Shown here in pieces: positions 29,200 to 42,213 of a stretch of 64,000 nucleotides of DNA. This stretch comes from Streptococcus parauberis NCFD 2020 (lineage in GTDB: Bacteria; Bacillota; Bacilli; Lactobacillales; Streptococcaceae). Position numbers and translations under genes: made by a program. The notes below the pieces were generated by a model, which was not told the origin of the DNA, did not search any database, and was given only the letters and a program-made list of their open reading frames with translations. The stretch spans positions 186,001 to 250,000 of the forward strand of contig NZ_AEUT02000001.1 of NCBI RefSeq assembly GCF_000187935.1, read 5' to 3'. Every line of letters starts with the position of its first letter. The stretch's first letter is position 1.

Positions 29200-29817
29200 A
29201 TGGTTAGATTAAATGTTAAACCGACGCGCATGGAATTAAATAACTTAAAAAAAAGACTGAAAACCGCTAAAAGAGGTCATAAGTTATTAAAAGATAAACG
29301 AGATGAACTCATGCGTCGTTTTATTGCTTTGATAAGAGAAAATGATAGTCTTCGGAAGACAGTCGAGGACAGTCTGCAAGGCACTATGCAGGAATTTGTC
29401 TTGGCTAAATCAGTTGAAAGTGACGCCATGGTTGAGGAATTATTTGCTCTACCAGTTCGACAAGCAAACCTTTTTATTGAAGAAGAAAATATTATGAGCG
29501 TCCACGTGCCCAAATTTCACATAAAAGAAGAGATTGATAATTCTCAAAGAGAATTTACATATAGCTTCTTAAGTTCAAATAGTGAAATGGATCGAACCAT
29601 CGAACAGATGGAATCACTGATGGAAAGTTTACTAAGACTGGCTGAGGTGGAAAAGGTCTGCCAATTGATGGCTGATGAAATTGAAAAGACTCGTCGAAGA
29701 GTTAATGGTCTGGAATATGCAATTATTCCTCAGTTGGAAGAGACAATTCATTATATTGAATTAAAACTTGAAGAAGCAGAACGTTCTAATTTAGTACGTA
29801 TTATGAAGGTGAAATAA
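29200..29817 (+). CDS. ntpD: V-type ATPase central axle subunit D
   Basis: A 205-residue protein made of two long helices (residues about 5-70 and 130-200), the antiparallel coiled coil that rotates inside the A/B hexamer. [20 protein letters not shown] and [14 protein letters not shown] at the N-terminus and [18 protein letters not shown] near residue 165 are diagnostic. It is the last gene of the operon; no ntpH or ntpJ follows. Confidence 0.95.
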   Translation: MVRLNVKPTRMELNNLKKRLKTAKRGHKLLKDKRDELMRRFIALIRENDSLRKTVEDSLQGTMQEFVLAKSVESDAMVEELFALPVRQANLFIEEENIMSVHVPKFHIKEEIDNSQREFTYSFLSSNSEMDRTIEQMESLMESLLRLAEVEKVCQLMADEIEKTRRRVNGLEYAIIPQLEETIHYIELKLEEAERSNLVRIMKVK

Positions 29818-29841
29818 GTATAATCTCTCTTATTTGAACAA

Positions 29842-29876
29842 TAAAAAGACTTGGATCAAGATTCAAGTCTTTTTGT
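29842..29876 (+). terminator. ntp operon terminator
   Basis: AAAAAGACTTG pairs with CAAGTCTTTTT, closing the V-ATPase operon. Confidence 0.85.
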
Positions 29877-30014
29877 ACACAAAATTGTTTAATAAATTCT
29901 CATGAATTGACATTGTCTGCAATTACTGATAGAGTCAGAATGACAGTTATTTTATGTTTGTAGCAGGCTTACTATTGCTTATCATTTAATAGAAAAAGTA
30001 GAAAGTAAAGATAT

Positions 30015-30755
30015 ATGAATCAAACAATCCACACTATATTAGACCATGTTTCTGTAAGAAACTTTATAGACCAAAAATTGTCTGAAAAGGAGATTGAGGT
30101 GCTTGTTGAAGCGGCACAGGCGGCCTCTTCAGCCAGTTTCTTACAAGCCTATTCGATCATGAGTATAGATGATCCAAAGTTATTAAAAGAATTGGTGAAA
30201 GTTGGAAAACTACAGCCATTTATTTTGGAAGCAGGTCACTTTTTTATTTTTTGTGGTGATTTTAAGCGACATCATGATTTTGCTAAAGAAAAAGAGATTG
30301 CCATAGAAGAAACAATTGGTGGAGTAGATGCTTTAATGGTCGGGGCAATTGATGCTAGTCTAGCAGCTCAAAACATGACAATAGCAGCTGAATCATTGGG
30401 TATGGGTGTTTGTTATATTGGTGGTGTTAGAGATGGTATTGAAGCAATCTCAGAGCTTCTTGACCTGCCAGATTATGTCTTTCCTGTTTTCGGATTAGTT
30501 GTTGGTTACCCAGCAATTAAATATGAGACCAAACCTCGCTTTCCTGCGGATGCCATTCACCATCGAAATGAATATCCCAATGAGACCTTAACTAGCACCT
30601 TAGCTTATGAAAAAATTAGTGAGGACTATTACTTGAAACGGTCCAACGGTAAAATGCAAAGAACATGGTCTGACACGGCTTTTAAAACACTAATTAATTC
30701 GCCACGCCCATTTATGAAAGATTATCTAAAACAACGAGGTTTAGACAAACATTAA
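30015..30755 (+). CDS. NAD(P)H-dependent flavin oxidoreductase, NfsA/NfrA nitroreductase family
   Basis: A 246-residue FMN enzyme of the nitroreductase superfamily. HVSVRNFIDQKLSEKEIEVL with the conserved Arg near residue 16, AAQAASSASFLQAYSI, and GMGVCYIGGVRDG near residue 140 are typical of the NfsA/FRP-type NADPH oxidoreductases. The C-terminal arm KPRFPADAIHHRNEYPN and the following Lys/Arg-rich residues resemble the NADPH-binding extension. It probably reduces flavins, quinones or nitro compounds; the physiological substrate is unknown. It is monocistronic. Confidence 0.85.
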   Translation: MNQTIHTILDHVSVRNFIDQKLSEKEIEVLVEAAQAASSASFLQAYSIMSIDDPKLLKELVKVGKLQPFILEAGHFFIFCGDFKRHHDFAKEKEIAIEETIGGVDALMVGAIDASLAAQNMTIAAESLGMGVCYIGGVRDGIEAISELLDLPDYVFPVFGLVVGYPAIKYETKPRFPADAIHHRNEYPNETLTSTLAYEKISEDYYLKRSNGKMQRTWSDTAFKTLINSPRPFMKDYLKQRGLDKH

Positions 30756-30785
30756 AGAGCATCCGAAGGTGCTCTATTTTTTTAT
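30756..30785 (+). terminator. Nitroreductase terminator
   Basis: AGAGCATC-CGAA-GGTGCTCT hairpin followed by ATTTTTTT, directly after the stop codon. Confidence 0.85.
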
Positions 30786-30948
30786 TTAGGACAGCCGCAA
30801 AACGACGGTCTGGGATAAACCACATAATTGCTGTAATGACATAACAAGCAATTGTTAGGGTTGGTGAAAAGTAACTAAGTAAAATTCCTGAACTGTAAAA
30901 AACTATTGAAAGAATCCCTTTACTGTCATTGCCAATTGCCTGTTGCAA
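30760..30948 (-). pseudogene. Truncated second copy of the TMEM175-like channel gene
   Basis: The - strand frame reads QQAIGNDSKGILSIVFYSSG, ILLSYFSPTLTIACYVITAI and MWFIPDRRFAAVLNKK. It aligns across its length with the C-terminal part of the intact neighbour at 31111-31707 (GQTIGQDKKGTLSLALCSIG, ILSFFSSHLAMACYLLTAIF). The N-terminal pore half is missing. It is therefore the remnant of a tandem duplication. The left end is masked by the nitroreductase terminator. Confidence 0.65.
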
Positions 30949-31045
30949 CTCTATTTTGATTAGACTGCTTGCTACAATTTTTTGGTTAATCAGATTAAAC
31001 TTTGTTTATTTTAACATAGTATAGCTTTTTATAAGTTACGTTTGG

Positions 31046-31080
31046 TTTTAAAAAGCTCCCAATTCTTCAATTGAGAGCAT
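31046..31080 (-). terminator. Terminator of the TMEM175-like gene
   Basis: On the - strand, GCTCTCAATT pairs with AATTGGGAGC, followed by TTTTT. Confidence 0.75.
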
Positions 31081-31110
31081 AATTGGAATCAAGAATAGGA
31101 AGTTTGTTAA

Positions 31111-31707
31111 CTATTCATCTGTATCCGTTTGAGTAGTTGTAATTACTTTTGAAAAAACTTTGCCTTGGACAAACCAGAAAATGGCTGTTAATAAGTAGCA
31201 TGCCATGGCTAGATGAGAAGAGAAAAAACTTAAGATGATTCCAATAGAACAAAGTGCTAATGACAGAGTCCCTTTTTTATCTTGACCAATTGTTTGACCT
31301 AATTGGTCTTTTTCATCTGTCATGTTATAGATTTCTTTTTGTAAAAAGACATAAGACATTCCTGTAAAAAGTAAAAGTATTCCATAAACCATTGAAGGCA
31401 TACGATACATGTGGTACTTACTAACCCATGAAGTAGTAAAAGGAATAAATGACATAAAGAATAACCAGATAACATTTGCCCAAATGATTTTCGCATTAAC
31501 CAATTTAACGCTTAAGAGGATATGGTGATGGTTAATCCAATATAGGATAACAAAGAAATAACTTAAGGTATATGCCAACAGTTTTGGTAATAAGGGAAGT
31601 AAATCATATATGCGGGGACCTTTTGGCATTTGAAATTGTAAAACCATAATTGTAATTACAATTGCTAATATAGCGTCACTAAATGCTTCTAAACGAGAAC
31701 TTTGCAT
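31111..31707 (-). CDS. TMEM175-family (DUF1211) potassium channel-like protein
   Basis: A 198-residue protein with six predicted membrane segments. The first helix reads SSRLEAFSDAILAIVITIMV, containing the RxxxFSD signature of bacterial TMEM175 channels. Bacterial members conduct potassium as tetramers, so this is probably a potassium-leak channel in the cytoplasmic membrane. The C-terminus is a Thr/Asp-rich tail. A partial duplicate lies immediately downstream. Confidence 0.85.
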   Translation of the reverse strand: MQSSRLEAFSDAILAIVITIMVLQFQMPKGPRIYDLLPLLPKLLAYTLSYFFVILYWINHHHILLSVKLVNAKIIWANVIWLFFMSFIPFTTSWVSKYHMYRMPSMVYGILLLFTGMSYVFLQKEIYNMTDEKDQLGQTIGQDKKGTLSLALCSIGIILSFFSSHLAMACYLLTAIFWFVQGKVFSKVITTTQTDTDE

Positions 31708-31881
31708 GAGGATTTCCTATCAATTCTATAAATTTAATAAAAATTTGCATTTTCATTAAATTTAGACACACTTTAATGTACAACACTTATTTTAACATAA
31801 CTTTGCTTTCCATTACCATTATTTGATAATAGACCAAAGTCTTGCAATTTTTTTGGAAAGTTTCATTTCCTAATCTTTTTA

Positions 31882-31990
31882 TGCTATAATAATTGAGTTG
31901 CCGTGCAACCCTTGGTGCTTAAGTTCCTTTCACCAAGCATATTATACGCGAGATAAAGAAGTATCTTTATTTTACGCCAAAGGAGAATCT
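31882..31990 (+). promoter_or_regulatory. preQ1-II riboswitch and promoter of queT
   Basis: TGCTATAAT at 31882-31890 is an extended -10 box. The leader contains CTTGGTGCTTAAGTTCC at 31911, its pairing strand CACCAAGCATATTATACGCG at 31931, a variable hairpin (AAAGAAGTATCTTT) and TACGCCAAAGGAGAA at 31973-31987. This matches the preQ1-II (COG4708) pseudoknot class of streptococci. The 3' strand of the pseudoknot runs into the Shine-Dalgarno sequence, so ligand binding should block translation of queT. Confidence 0.9.
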
Positions 31991-31991
31991 T

Positions 31992-32498
31992 ATGAAAAAT
32001 TTTACAGTACGTGATTATGTCCAAATTGCATTAGTTGCAGCTTTATATGTCGTTTTAACGATTACCCCGCCACTCAACGCAATCTCTTATGGAATGTATC
32101 AATTTCGCGTTTCTGAAATGATGAACTTTTTAGCTTTTTACAATAAAAAGTACATTATTGCTGTAACAATCGGCTGTATGATTGCTAATTTTTACAGTTT
32201 TGGTTTAATTGATGTATTTATTGGAGGAGGTTCAACCTTAGTATTTGTTAGCTTAGGAGTCTACTTATTCAAGAAATATAAATCAGATTATTTATTTAAT
32301 GGGATGTTAAATAAAGCTTTTCTTTATTTTTCAATCTTTTTTGCACTATCAATGATTACAGTAGCTATTGAACTGAGTTTCTTTGGTTCACCATTATTCC
32401 TAACATGGTTTACGACAGCCCTAGGAGAATTTGTATCTTTAATTATTGGTTCAATCATTATTGATAAATTGTCAAAACAGGTTGATTTGACTGTTTAA
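31992..32498 (+). CDS. queT: QueT queuosine-precursor ECF transporter S component
   Basis: A 168-residue membrane protein with five to six hydrophobic segments, the size of ECF-type substrate-binding S components. YVQIALVAALYVVLTITPPL and YQFRVSEMMNFLAF at the N-terminus match the QueT (COG4708) family. It imports a queuosine precursor such as preQ1 together with shared ECF energising subunits encoded elsewhere. The preQ1-II riboswitch in its leader independently supports the call. Confidence 0.93.
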   Translation: MKNFTVRDYVQIALVAALYVVLTITPPLNAISYGMYQFRVSEMMNFLAFYNKKYIIAVTIGCMIANFYSFGLIDVFIGGGSTLVFVSLGVYLFKKYKSDYLFNGMLNKAFLYFSIFFALSMITVAIELSFFGSPLFLTWFTTALGEFVSLIIGSIIIDKLSKQVDLTV

Positions 32499-32529
32499 AG
32501 AATCAGTTACTAAATTTGTCCTATAAACA

Positions 32530-32564
32530 AAGTAACTTCACTACAAGTGAAGTTACTTTTTTTC
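32530..32564 (+). terminator. queT terminator
   Basis: AAGTAACTTCACT pairs with AGTGAAGTTACTT, followed by a T run. Confidence 0.9.
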
Positions 32565-32600
32565 ATAGTAAGTATAGAACCTAGCAAATTAGGTGAATTA

Positions 32601-34580
<1,980 letters not shown>

Positions 34581-34591
34581 ATGGAGAAAAA

Positions 34592-35614
34592 ATGAAAAAA
34601 AGAAAAAAAGCTAGACTAATTTATAATCCTACATCAGGCCAAGAAATTATGAAAAAAAATGTGGCTGATGTTCTTAATATTTTGGAAGGGTTTGGCTATG
34701 AAACATCTGCGTTTCAAACAACTGCAGCGAAGCATTCAGCACAAAATGAAGCTAGAAGAGCTGGTGAAGTAGGATTTGACTTAATAATTGCAGCTGGTGG
34801 TGATGGCACAATTAATGAAGTTGTTAGCGGAATTGCTCCTTTGAAAAAACGTCCAATGATGGCCATCATTCCAACAGGGACAACAAATGACTTTGCTAGA
34901 GCATTGAAAATTCCACGAGCAAACCCAATTCAAGCAGCTAAATTAATTGGTAAAAACCAAACCATAAAAATGGATATTGGACAAGCAAGAGAAGATGTAT
35001 ATTTCATCAATATTGCTGCTGCAGGTAGTTTAACGGAATTAACCTATAGTGTTCCAAGTCAATTAAAAACCATGTTTGGTTATCTTGCATACTTAGCAAA
35101 AGGAGTAGAATTACTTCCTCGAGTTAGTAATGTACCAGTTAAAATAACCTATGACGATGGTGTCTTTGAAGGCAATGTGTCCATGATATTTGCTGCAATT
35201 ACAAATTCAGTTGGTGGTTTTGAAATGATTGCTCCTGATGCTAAATTGGATGATGGAAAATTTACATTAATCCTGGTCAAAACAGCTAACCTATTTGAAA
35301 TTGTACACTTGTTACGTTTAGTTATTGATGGTGGTAAACATTTAAAAGATAGACGAATAGAATATATTAAAACTAGTAAAGTAGATATCCAACCAAAATC
35401 GGATAAACGAATGATGATCAATCTCGATGGGGAATACGGTGGTGACGCCCCTCTTAAGCTAATAAACTTGAAGAATCATATTACATTTTTTGCTGATACC
35501 GATTTAATATCAAATGATGCTTATAGTGTAATTGCTGATGAACCAGAAATTGAAGAAATTGCTCAAAAATTTGCCCATGAAGTTGAAGACTTAGAAGGTG
35601 AATTAGGGGAATAA
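34592..35614 (+). CDS. Diacylglycerol/lipid kinase family protein (DgkB/YegS-like)
   Basis: A 340-residue soluble lipid kinase. The N-terminus RLIYNPTSGQEIMKKN and the nucleotide-binding IIAAGGDGTINEVVSGIAP near residue 65 with IPTGTTNDFARALKIPR near 95 are the diagnostic DAGK_cat motifs. Gram-positive members (DgkB) phosphorylate diacylglycerol released during lipoteichoic acid synthesis. A GGAG site lies inside the 11-base gap after ligA, and pulA starts 4 bases after the stop, so the three genes are probably one transcript. Confidence 0.88.
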   Translation: MKKRKKARLIYNPTSGQEIMKKNVADVLNILEGFGYETSAFQTTAAKHSAQNEARRAGEVGFDLIIAAGGDGTINEVVSGIAPLKKRPMMAIIPTGTTNDFARALKIPRANPIQAAKLIGKNQTIKMDIGQAREDVYFINIAAAGSLTELTYSVPSQLKTMFGYLAYLAKGVELLPRVSNVPVKITYDDGVFEGNVSMIFAAITNSVGGFEMIAPDAKLDDGKFTLILVKTANLFEIVHLLRLVIDGGKHLKDRRIEYIKTSKVDIQPKSDKRMMINLDGEYGGDAPLKLINLKNHITFFADTDLISNDAYSVIADEPEIEEIAQKFAHEVEDLEGELGE

Positions 35615-35618
35615 TAGA

Positions 35619-37931
35619 ATGATAAATAATACAGTCATCGTTCATTACCATAGTCAAGCTGGGAAATATTTTGACTTGAGCTTATGGCAATGGCAAGATG
35701 GTAAGTTAGGAAATGATGCTTATTTTTCAAAATTTGATAGTTTTGGAGCTGTTGCAGTTCTTGATTATGAAGCTCCCTATTTTCTTAGTCATGCCTATGT
35801 GATTGTAAAAGACCAATTTTGGAAGAAAAAGACTGTTGATTATCGGATTGAAAGAGAATATGGTCTGGAAAAAAGTGAAGTTTGGATTGTTAGCGATGAT
35901 CCCACCCCTTATTATTCCAGACAGGCTGCTATCTCCAGTCGTAACTATCGGGTCCGCAACGCTCATGCCTATGACATGGCTGTTAATAGTCAACGCTTTG
36001 ATAAAAAGTGGGGATTTTCTGGCTGGCTTGGCTATCGTTACTTAGAAAACCAAACTTCCTTTAGACTTTGGGCTCCTACAGCTGAAAAAGTAGATTTAAT
36101 CTTTTTTGATTCGACGGATAATACTGCTAGTGTCCATCGAGTCTATCATATGGCGCGCGGTAAAGGGAAGAATCCAGACAATCACATTTTGAACCGTCAT
36201 GGGATCTGGGAGATAACTATTTATGGTAACCATAATTATCAATCTTATGTTTACCGTGTTCATTATCGAAAACAAACTTTCGTGGAAACCCGTGATCCAT
36301 ATTCGATTGCGACTACTGCTAATGGTCGGCGATCTGTCGTAATAGATCCCACAAATTTAGTTCCCGAAGGATTCTCTGTTAAGCACAATCAAGAAGCGAC
36401 TTGGCGTTTAGATAACCCGAATCAGTCAGTAATATATGAAATGCATGTTCGTGATTTTTCAATATCTGAAACCTCAGGAGTAAGCCCAGAAAATAGAGGA
36501 AAATTTAGAGGCCTTTTTGAAAAAGGTACTAAAAATCCGCAAGGTGATGCAACTTGTTTTGATTATGTGACTAATTTAGGTGTTACACATATTCAACTAC
36601 AACCTATTTTTAACTATCATCAGAATATTGATGAAGAAGGCAACTACGCTTATAACTGGGGTTATGATCCTGAGAATTTCAATGTTCCAGAAGCTAGCTA
36701 TGCGAGTACTGCGCATGGACCAGCAAGTAGTATTTTGGAGCTGAAAGAGGCTATTCAAGCATACCATGATGCGGGTTTGAATGTTGTAATCGATGTCGTC
36801 TTTAATCACACATATTCAAGCCGAGATTCAGCCTTTCAATTATCAGTGCCAGATTATTATTACCGCATGGCCCCAAACGGATTATTCCTAAATGGATCTG
36901 GATGTGGTAATGAAACTGCTAGTGAAAAAGAAATGTTTCGCAAATATATGATTGACTCTATATTGTATTGGGTACATGAATACAATGTTGATGGCTTTCG
37001 ATTTGACTTAATGGGTCTGCATGATGTTGAAACGATGAATCAGATTAGACAAGCAGTTGATAAAGTTGATCCTCGGATTATTTTATATGGTGAAGGTTGG
37101 GACATGGGAACTGGCTTAGCTGATTACCAAAAAGCTAAAAAAGAAAATGCTAATTTAATGCCTAGAATTGGTTTCTTCAATGATACCCAAAGAAATGCAA
37201 TAAAAGGAGCAGAAGTCTATGGTGCTTTTGTAGAAGGATTTGTATCTGGTGCTGCAACTGAAGATGTTATTGCTAAAGCTATATTAGGTAGTGACGAATT
37301 AAACCCATTCCTTAGTCCTGAACAAGTTATTAATTATGTGGAAGCGCATGATAATTACAATCTAAATGATTTATTCTGGGCCTTAAATGAAAATGATAGT
37401 ATTGAAATTCATACCAAACGTGTTCAATTAGCAACAGCAATGAACATCTTAATGCAAGGTATTACCTTTATGCAGTTAGGACAAGAATTTCTAAGAACTA
37501 AGCTACATGCAACTGGGCCACTTAATGAGTTAACTCAAGAAGACAAGCATAGAGCGATGAATTCATACAATGCTTCGGATAGTGTTAATCAGGTTGATTG
37601 GAATTTGGTAACTTATGAAAAAGATACCATAGATTTTGTAAAAAAATTGATTTTTATGAAAACTAAATCAGATATGTTTTCATTTTCAACTTTTGATGAG
37701 ATTCGGCGTCATGTATATATTGAGAGTGCAACAAAAGGTAGCGGTTTTATAAGTTTTACGATAAAAAATTCAATAAATTATCAATTTATTTTCAGTATTT
37801 ATGGGAAACGTTTGCGAGAGGCTAAAGAAAATGATATAATTATTACCAATGATAAGCGCTTTCACAATGATAATTTAATTATTAATAACTTGACAGCTAT
37901 GATCCTTGATATTACTGAAAAACCTGAGTAA
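35619..37931 (+). CDS. pulA: Type I pullulanase (glycogen debranching)
   Basis: A 770-residue GH13 enzyme. An N-terminal CBM48/early-set domain (about residues 140-240, [18 protein letters not shown]) precedes the barrel. The type I signature [17 protein letters not shown] is near residue 345. Catalytic positions are Asp in [11 protein letters not shown], Glu in [10 protein letters not shown] and Asp in VEAHDNYNL. No signal peptide or LPXTG anchor is present, so it is cytoplasmic and should remove alpha-1,6 branches of stored glycogen. It is separated from glgB by a terminator but belongs functionally to the glg set. Confidence 0.92.
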   Translation: MINNTVIVHYHSQAGKYFDLSLWQWQDGKLGNDAYFSKFDSFGAVAVLDYEAPYFLSHAYVIVKDQFWKKKTVDYRIEREYGLEKSEVWIVSDDPTPYYSRQAAISSRNYRVRNAHAYDMAVNSQRFDKKWGFSGWLGYRYLENQTSFRLWAPTAEKVDLIFFDSTDNTASVHRVYHMARGKGKNPDNHILNRHGIWEITIYGNHNYQSYVYRVHYRKQTFVETRDPYSIATTANGRRSVVIDPTNLVPEGFSVKHNQEATWRLDNPNQSVIYEMHVRDFSISETSGVSPENRGKFRGLFEKGTKNPQGDATCFDYVTNLGVTHIQLQPIFNYHQNIDEEGNYAYNWGYDPENFNVPEASYASTAHGPASSILELKEAIQAYHDAGLNVVIDVVFNHTYSSRDSAFQLSVPDYYYRMAPNGLFLNGSGCGNETASEKEMFRKYMIDSILYWVHEYNVDGFRFDLMGLHDVETMNQIRQAVDKVDPRIILYGEGWDMGTGLADYQKAKKENANLMPRIGFFNDTQRNAIKGAEVYGAFVEGFVSGAATEDVIAKAILGSDELNPFLSPEQVINYVEAHDNYNLNDLFWALNENDSIEIHTKRVQLATAMNILMQGITFMQLGQEFLRTKLHATGPLNELTQEDKHRAMNSYNASDSVNQVDWNLVTYEKDTIDFVKKLIFMKTKSDMFSFSTFDEIRRHVYIESATKGSGFISFTIKNSINYQFIFSIYGKRLREAKENDIIITNDKRFHNDNLIINNLTAMILDITEKPE

Positions 37932-37946
37932 GTCAGGTTTTTTTTG
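37918..37946 (+). terminator. pulA terminator
   Basis: AAAACCTGA-GTAAG-TCAGGTTTT with a T run; the hairpin includes the pulA stop codon. Confidence 0.85.
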
Positions 37947-37996
37947 CTATCAAGTATCATTTTTATCATTTTAATAACTTAAGAAAGGGTGATGTA

Positions 37997-39880
37997 ATGA
38001 CAAATGACTTAGATCTTTATACTTTTGGGACTGGGGAAAATTTTCATATTCAAGATTACTTTGGAGTACATAAAACAAGTCAAAATGGCGAACAAGCGTA
38101 TGTCTTCAGAGTTTGGGCACCAAATGCGGAGACAATTAGTTTAATTGGAGATTTTACTAATTGGTTTGAAAATCCAGTTCCAATGGAAGTAAATGAAGCT
38201 GGAGTTTGGGAAGTTATAAGCAACTTACCCAAAGAAGGCCAAATATATAAATATCTAGTCAAGAGGCAAGGTGGACATGTTATTGAAAAAATCGATCCGC
38301 TAGCTATTGTATTCGAAAACCGTCCAGGAACTGGAGCAAAAGTTAAAACACTTACTCCTAAAAAGTGGCAAGATGGTTTATGGATGGGAAGACGGAAACG
38401 TTTTGGCTTTAAAAAACGTCCCGTTAATATCTATGAAATGCATGCTAACTCTTGGAAAAATGACAATGAAGGCCAACCTTATCAGTTTAAAGAGCTGAAA
38501 AATGAATTAATCCCTTATCTTAAGAAAATGAATTATACCCATGTCGAATTTATGCCACTTATGGCTCATCCATTAGGTATGAGTTGGGGTTATCAATTAA
38601 TGGGATATTTTGCTTTCGAAACTACATTTGGCAATCCAGAAGATTTCCAGGATTTTGTTGAAGAATGTCATCTAAATAACATTGGAGTTTTAGTTGACTG
38701 GGTACCAGGACATTATACAAAAAATGATGATGCCCTTGCTTATTTCGATGGGACACCTACATATGAATATCAAGATCATGATCGGGCACATAACTATGGT
38801 TGGGATGCACTAAATTTTGATTTAGGTAAGAATCAAGTACAGTCATTTTTGATTTCAAGCGCTATGTTTTGGTTGGAAACCTATCATTTAGACGGTATCA
38901 GAGTTGATGCTGTAAGTAATATGCTCTACCTTGATTATGATCAAGGGCCATGGCAACCAAATGTTAATGGGGGTAACCATAATCTAGAAGCAATTGCATT
39001 TTTGCAAAAATTGAATCAAACAATTAAAGATAAATATCCTGATGTCATGATGATTGCAGAAGAAGCAACTTCAGATATTCCAATAACTAAACCAATTTCA
39101 GAAGGTGGACTTGGCTTTGATTATAAATGGAATATGGGATGGATGAATGATGTTTTAAGGTTTTACGAACAAGATCCATTTTACCGTAAATTTAATTTTA
39201 ACTTGTTGACTTTTAGCTTCATGTATTGTTTTGATGAGAATTTTATTCTTCCTTTTTCACATGACGAAGTTGTACATGGTAAAAAAAGTCTAATGCATAA
39301 AATGTGGGGTGACCGAAATAACCAATTTAGTGGATTAAGAAATTTACTAACCTACCAGATTTGTCATCCAGGGAAAAAATTATTATTCATGGGATCTGAA
39401 TTTGGCCAATTTCTCGAATGGAAATATGATGATCAATTGGTTTGGGATAGTTTAAATGATGATCTTAACCAAAAAATGGCATATTTCACTGCAACCTTAA
39501 ATCAATTTTACAAAGATAATAATAATCTTTGGCAAAATGACGAAAATTATGATGGTATTGAAATAATTGATGCAGATAACTTGGATCAGACAGTCCTATC
39601 CTTCTGTCGTCAAAACGATAAAGGTGATTTATTGCTTTGTGTTTTCAATATGACACCAGTAGAACGTCCTAATTTCACAATTGGTGTTCCAGTAGCTGGT
39701 CAATATGAAGAAATATTTAATACTGAACTTGAAGTTTTCGGTGGTGTATGGAAAGAAACGAATCCAAACAAAACAACTGAAAATGAAGATTGGAAATCTT
39801 ATCATGAGACATTGACATTTACTTTACCAGCATTAGGTGCTAGTATTTGGAAAGTTAAACGTCGCATTAGGAGAAAATAA
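37997..39880 (+). CDS. glgB: 1,4-alpha-glucan branching enzyme
   Basis: A 627-residue GH13 branching enzyme. CBM48 lies at the N-terminus ([20 protein letters not shown]), then the barrel with [20 protein letters not shown]. The nucleophile Asp is in [17 protein letters not shown] and the acid Glu in [10 protein letters not shown], followed by [13 protein letters not shown]. It introduces alpha-1,6 branches into glycogen in the cytoplasm. AAAGGGTGAT precedes ATG 37997. It heads the glgBCDAP run, in which later genes overlap or nearly abut. Confidence 0.96.
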   Translation: MTNDLDLYTFGTGENFHIQDYFGVHKTSQNGEQAYVFRVWAPNAETISLIGDFTNWFENPVPMEVNEAGVWEVISNLPKEGQIYKYLVKRQGGHVIEKIDPLAIVFENRPGTGAKVKTLTPKKWQDGLWMGRRKRFGFKKRPVNIYEMHANSWKNDNEGQPYQFKELKNELIPYLKKMNYTHVEFMPLMAHPLGMSWGYQLMGYFAFETTFGNPEDFQDFVEECHLNNIGVLVDWVPGHYTKNDDALAYFDGTPTYEYQDHDRAHNYGWDALNFDLGKNQVQSFLISSAMFWLETYHLDGIRVDAVSNMLYLDYDQGPWQPNVNGGNHNLEAIAFLQKLNQTIKDKYPDVMMIAEEATSDIPITKPISEGGLGFDYKWNMGWMNDVLRFYEQDPFYRKFNFNLLTFSFMYCFDENFILPFSHDEVVHGKKSLMHKMWGDRNNQFSGLRNLLTYQICHPGKKLLFMGSEFGQFLEWKYDDQLVWDSLNDDLNQKMAYFTATLNQFYKDNNNLWQNDENYDGIEIIDADNLDQTVLSFCRQNDKGDLLLCVFNMTPVERPNFTIGVPVAGQYEEIFNTELEVFGGVWKETNPNKTTENEDWKSYHETLTFTLPALGASIWKVKRRIRRK

Positions 39881-39950
39881 GATATAGTTATTTCTAATTT
39901 TTGTTAATCACATTTTTATTGATTTTTAAAAAAATCAAAGGGGGAAATAA

Positions 39951-41090
39951 ATGAAAAATGAAATGTTAGCTCTCATACTAGCAGGTGGTCAGGGTACCCG
40001 TTTAGGGAAATTGACACAAAGCATTGCAAAACCTGCAGTACAATTTGGTGGACGTTATCGTATTATCGATTTTGCTTTGTCTAACTGTGCAAATTCGGGT
40101 ATCCATAACGTTGGAGTAATCACACAATACCAACCACTCGCTTTGAATAGTCATATTGGTAATGGTTCATCATGGGGCTTGGATGGAATTGATAGCGGTG
40201 CCACAATTTTACAACCTTATTCAGCAACTGAGGGAAATCGTTGGTTCCAAGGTACGAGTCATGCGATTTATCAAAATATTGACTATATTGATAGTATCAA
40301 TCCTGAATATGTTCTCATTTTATCAGGGGACCATATTTACAAAATGGACTATGACGAAATGCTTCAAACACATAAAGATAACTTAGCGAGCTTAACAGTT
40401 GCTGTTATCGATGTGCCTCTTAAAGAAGCAAGTCGTTTTGGAATTATGAATACTGATACTAATGATCGTATCGTTGAATTTGATGAAAAACCTGAGCATC
40501 CAAAATCTACAAAAGCATCAATGGGGATTTACATCTTTGACTGGAAACGTTTAAGAAACATGCTCGTTGATGCTGAAAAAAACAATGTAGACATGGATGA
40601 CTTTGGAAAGAATGTTATTCCTGCCTATCTTGAAGCAGGTGAACGTGTTTATACATATAACTTTGCAGGTTACTGGAAAGATGTTGGTACTATTGAATCA
40701 TTATGGGAAGCAAATATGGAATATATTGCTGAGGACAATGAATTAGATAGCCGTGACCGTTCATGGAAAATTTATTCTAAAAATCATATTGCACCTCCAA
40801 ATTTTATATCTGAAGAGGCTAAAGTTAGAGATTCATTAGTTGTCGATGGTTGTTTTGTCACAGGTTCTGTTGACCATTCAATTCTTTCAGCTAATGTTCA
40901 GGTCAAAAAAGATGCTGAAATTAAAGATTCATTTATTATGAGTGGTGCTACAATCGGTGAGGGTGCGAAAATTTTTAAAGCCATCATCGGTGAAGGCGCT
41001 GTTATCGGAAACAATGTCATTATTGATGGTAGTGACGAGATTCAAGTTGTAGGCTATAATGAAATTGTGGGGGTTTCAAATGAAGAGTGA
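39951..41090 (+). CDS. glgC: Glucose-1-phosphate adenylyltransferase, catalytic subunit
   Basis: A 379-residue ADP-glucose pyrophosphorylase. [20 protein letters not shown] is the nucleotide-binding signature, [16 protein letters not shown] and [15 protein letters not shown] follow, and the C-terminal third is a left-handed beta helix of hexapeptide repeats. It makes ADP-glucose, the committed step of glycogen synthesis. An AAAGGGGGA site precedes the ATG. It overlaps glgD by 11 bases and probably acts as a GlgC/GlgD complex. Confidence 0.96.
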   Translation: MKNEMLALILAGGQGTRLGKLTQSIAKPAVQFGGRYRIIDFALSNCANSGIHNVGVITQYQPLALNSHIGNGSSWGLDGIDSGATILQPYSATEGNRWFQGTSHAIYQNIDYIDSINPEYVLILSGDHIYKMDYDEMLQTHKDNLASLTVAVIDVPLKEASRFGIMNTDTNDRIVEFDEKPEHPKSTKASMGIYIFDWKRLRNMLVDAEKNNVDMDDFGKNVIPAYLEAGERVYTYNFAGYWKDVGTIESLWEANMEYIAEDNELDSRDRSWKIYSKNHIAPPNFISEEAKVRDSLVVDGCFVTGSVDHSILSANVQVKKDAEIKDSFIMSGATIGEGAKIFKAIIGEGAVIGNNVIIDGSDEIQVVGYNEIVGVSNEE

Positions 41091-42213
41091 TAAGTATTCA
41101 GCTATTTTAGGTAGTGCAATTGGTTTTCCTGAAATGGAAGGTTTAACTGACAAACGTCCATTAGCAAACTTACCTTTCGACGGGAAATATCGGCTCATAG
41201 ACTTTAATTTATCAAATCTGGCAAATGCTGGAATTAGAAGTATTTATGGTATTTTCCGTGGAGAAAACATTCGTTCCGTATTTGATCATGTCCGTAGTGG
41301 TCGTGAATGGGGGCTTAATTCATTACTAAGCCATTATTTTCTAGGATTTTATAACACTAAGGAAAGTGATCAAGAAGCAGATGGGGATTATTATGAACAA
41401 ATCCTGACATATTTAAAACGTTCTGGGTCAGATCAAACCATTTACATGTCATGTGATATTTTATGTAATATCGAATTAGAACAAGTTATTCATTTACATA
41501 ATGCAAACCACCGTAATATCACTGCTGTTTATAAAAAAACACCTGTTTCTTCAATCTCACCTGAAAATGATATTTTAGAAATTGATGAGACTGATACAGT
41601 TGTTGGCAGAAGTACCATTCATGAAAAAGAAGGCATCGAGAAAATGTCTGCTGGGATCTATGTTGTCAATACAGATTGGTTGATTGAAAAAATGGAAATT
41701 GAAGCTCAAAAGGAACGCCCTAAAAAATTACGTTTCTTATTAAGAGATCTAACTGTTGACGAAGGTGCATTAGCTTTTGAGTATACAGGTTATATGGCAA
41801 ATATTCATTCAGTTAAATCTTACTATGATGCCAATATGGATATGTTAGAACCTCATAAATTTTATTCACTTCTTTACTCAAATCAACGTATCTATACGCG
41901 TGTGAAAAATGAAGAAGCAACTTACTTTGATAAAACTTCCGTTGTTAACAATTCTCAATTTGCATCAGGATCAGTTATTAAAGGAACTGTAAATAATTCT
42001 ATTATTTCGCGGAATTGTTACCTTGAAGAAGGTGCAGTAGTTAAAAATAGTATTGTTTCACCCAAAGTTAAAATTGGTAAGGATGCTCGAATCGAATATG
42101 CAATAATTGATAAATCAGTAAGAATTGCAGATGGTGTTTCCGTTAAAGGTACACCAGAAAATCCTGTCGTTGTCGCAAAAGGTAGTCATGTTATTGAGGA
42201 TCACATTAAATGA
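41080..42213 (+). CDS. glgD: Glucose-1-phosphate adenylyltransferase regulatory subunit GlgD
   Basis: A 377-residue paralogue of GlgC. ATG 41080 is chosen because GGGGG lies about 7 bases upstream; a start 21 bases earlier is inside glgC. The signature loop is replaced by [20 protein letters not shown], so the GGxGTRL catalytic loop is missing. In Firmicutes GlgD is a weakly active partner that modulates GlgC. The last four bases overlap the glgA start (ATGA), indicating coupling. Confidence 0.94.
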   Translation: MKSDKYSAILGSAIGFPEMEGLTDKRPLANLPFDGKYRLIDFNLSNLANAGIRSIYGIFRGENIRSVFDHVRSGREWGLNSLLSHYFLGFYNTKESDQEADGDYYEQILTYLKRSGSDQTIYMSCDILCNIELEQVIHLHNANHRNITAVYKKTPVSSISPENDILEIDETDTVVGRSTIHEKEGIEKMSAGIYVVNTDWLIEKMEIEAQKERPKKLRFLLRDLTVDEGALAFEYTGYMANIHSVKSYYDANMDMLEPHKFYSLLYSNQRIYTRVKNEEATYFDKTSVVNNSQFASGSVIKGTVNNSIISRNCYLEEGAVVKNSIVSPKVKIGKDARIEYAIIDKSVRIADGVSVKGTPENPVVVAKGSHVIEDHIK

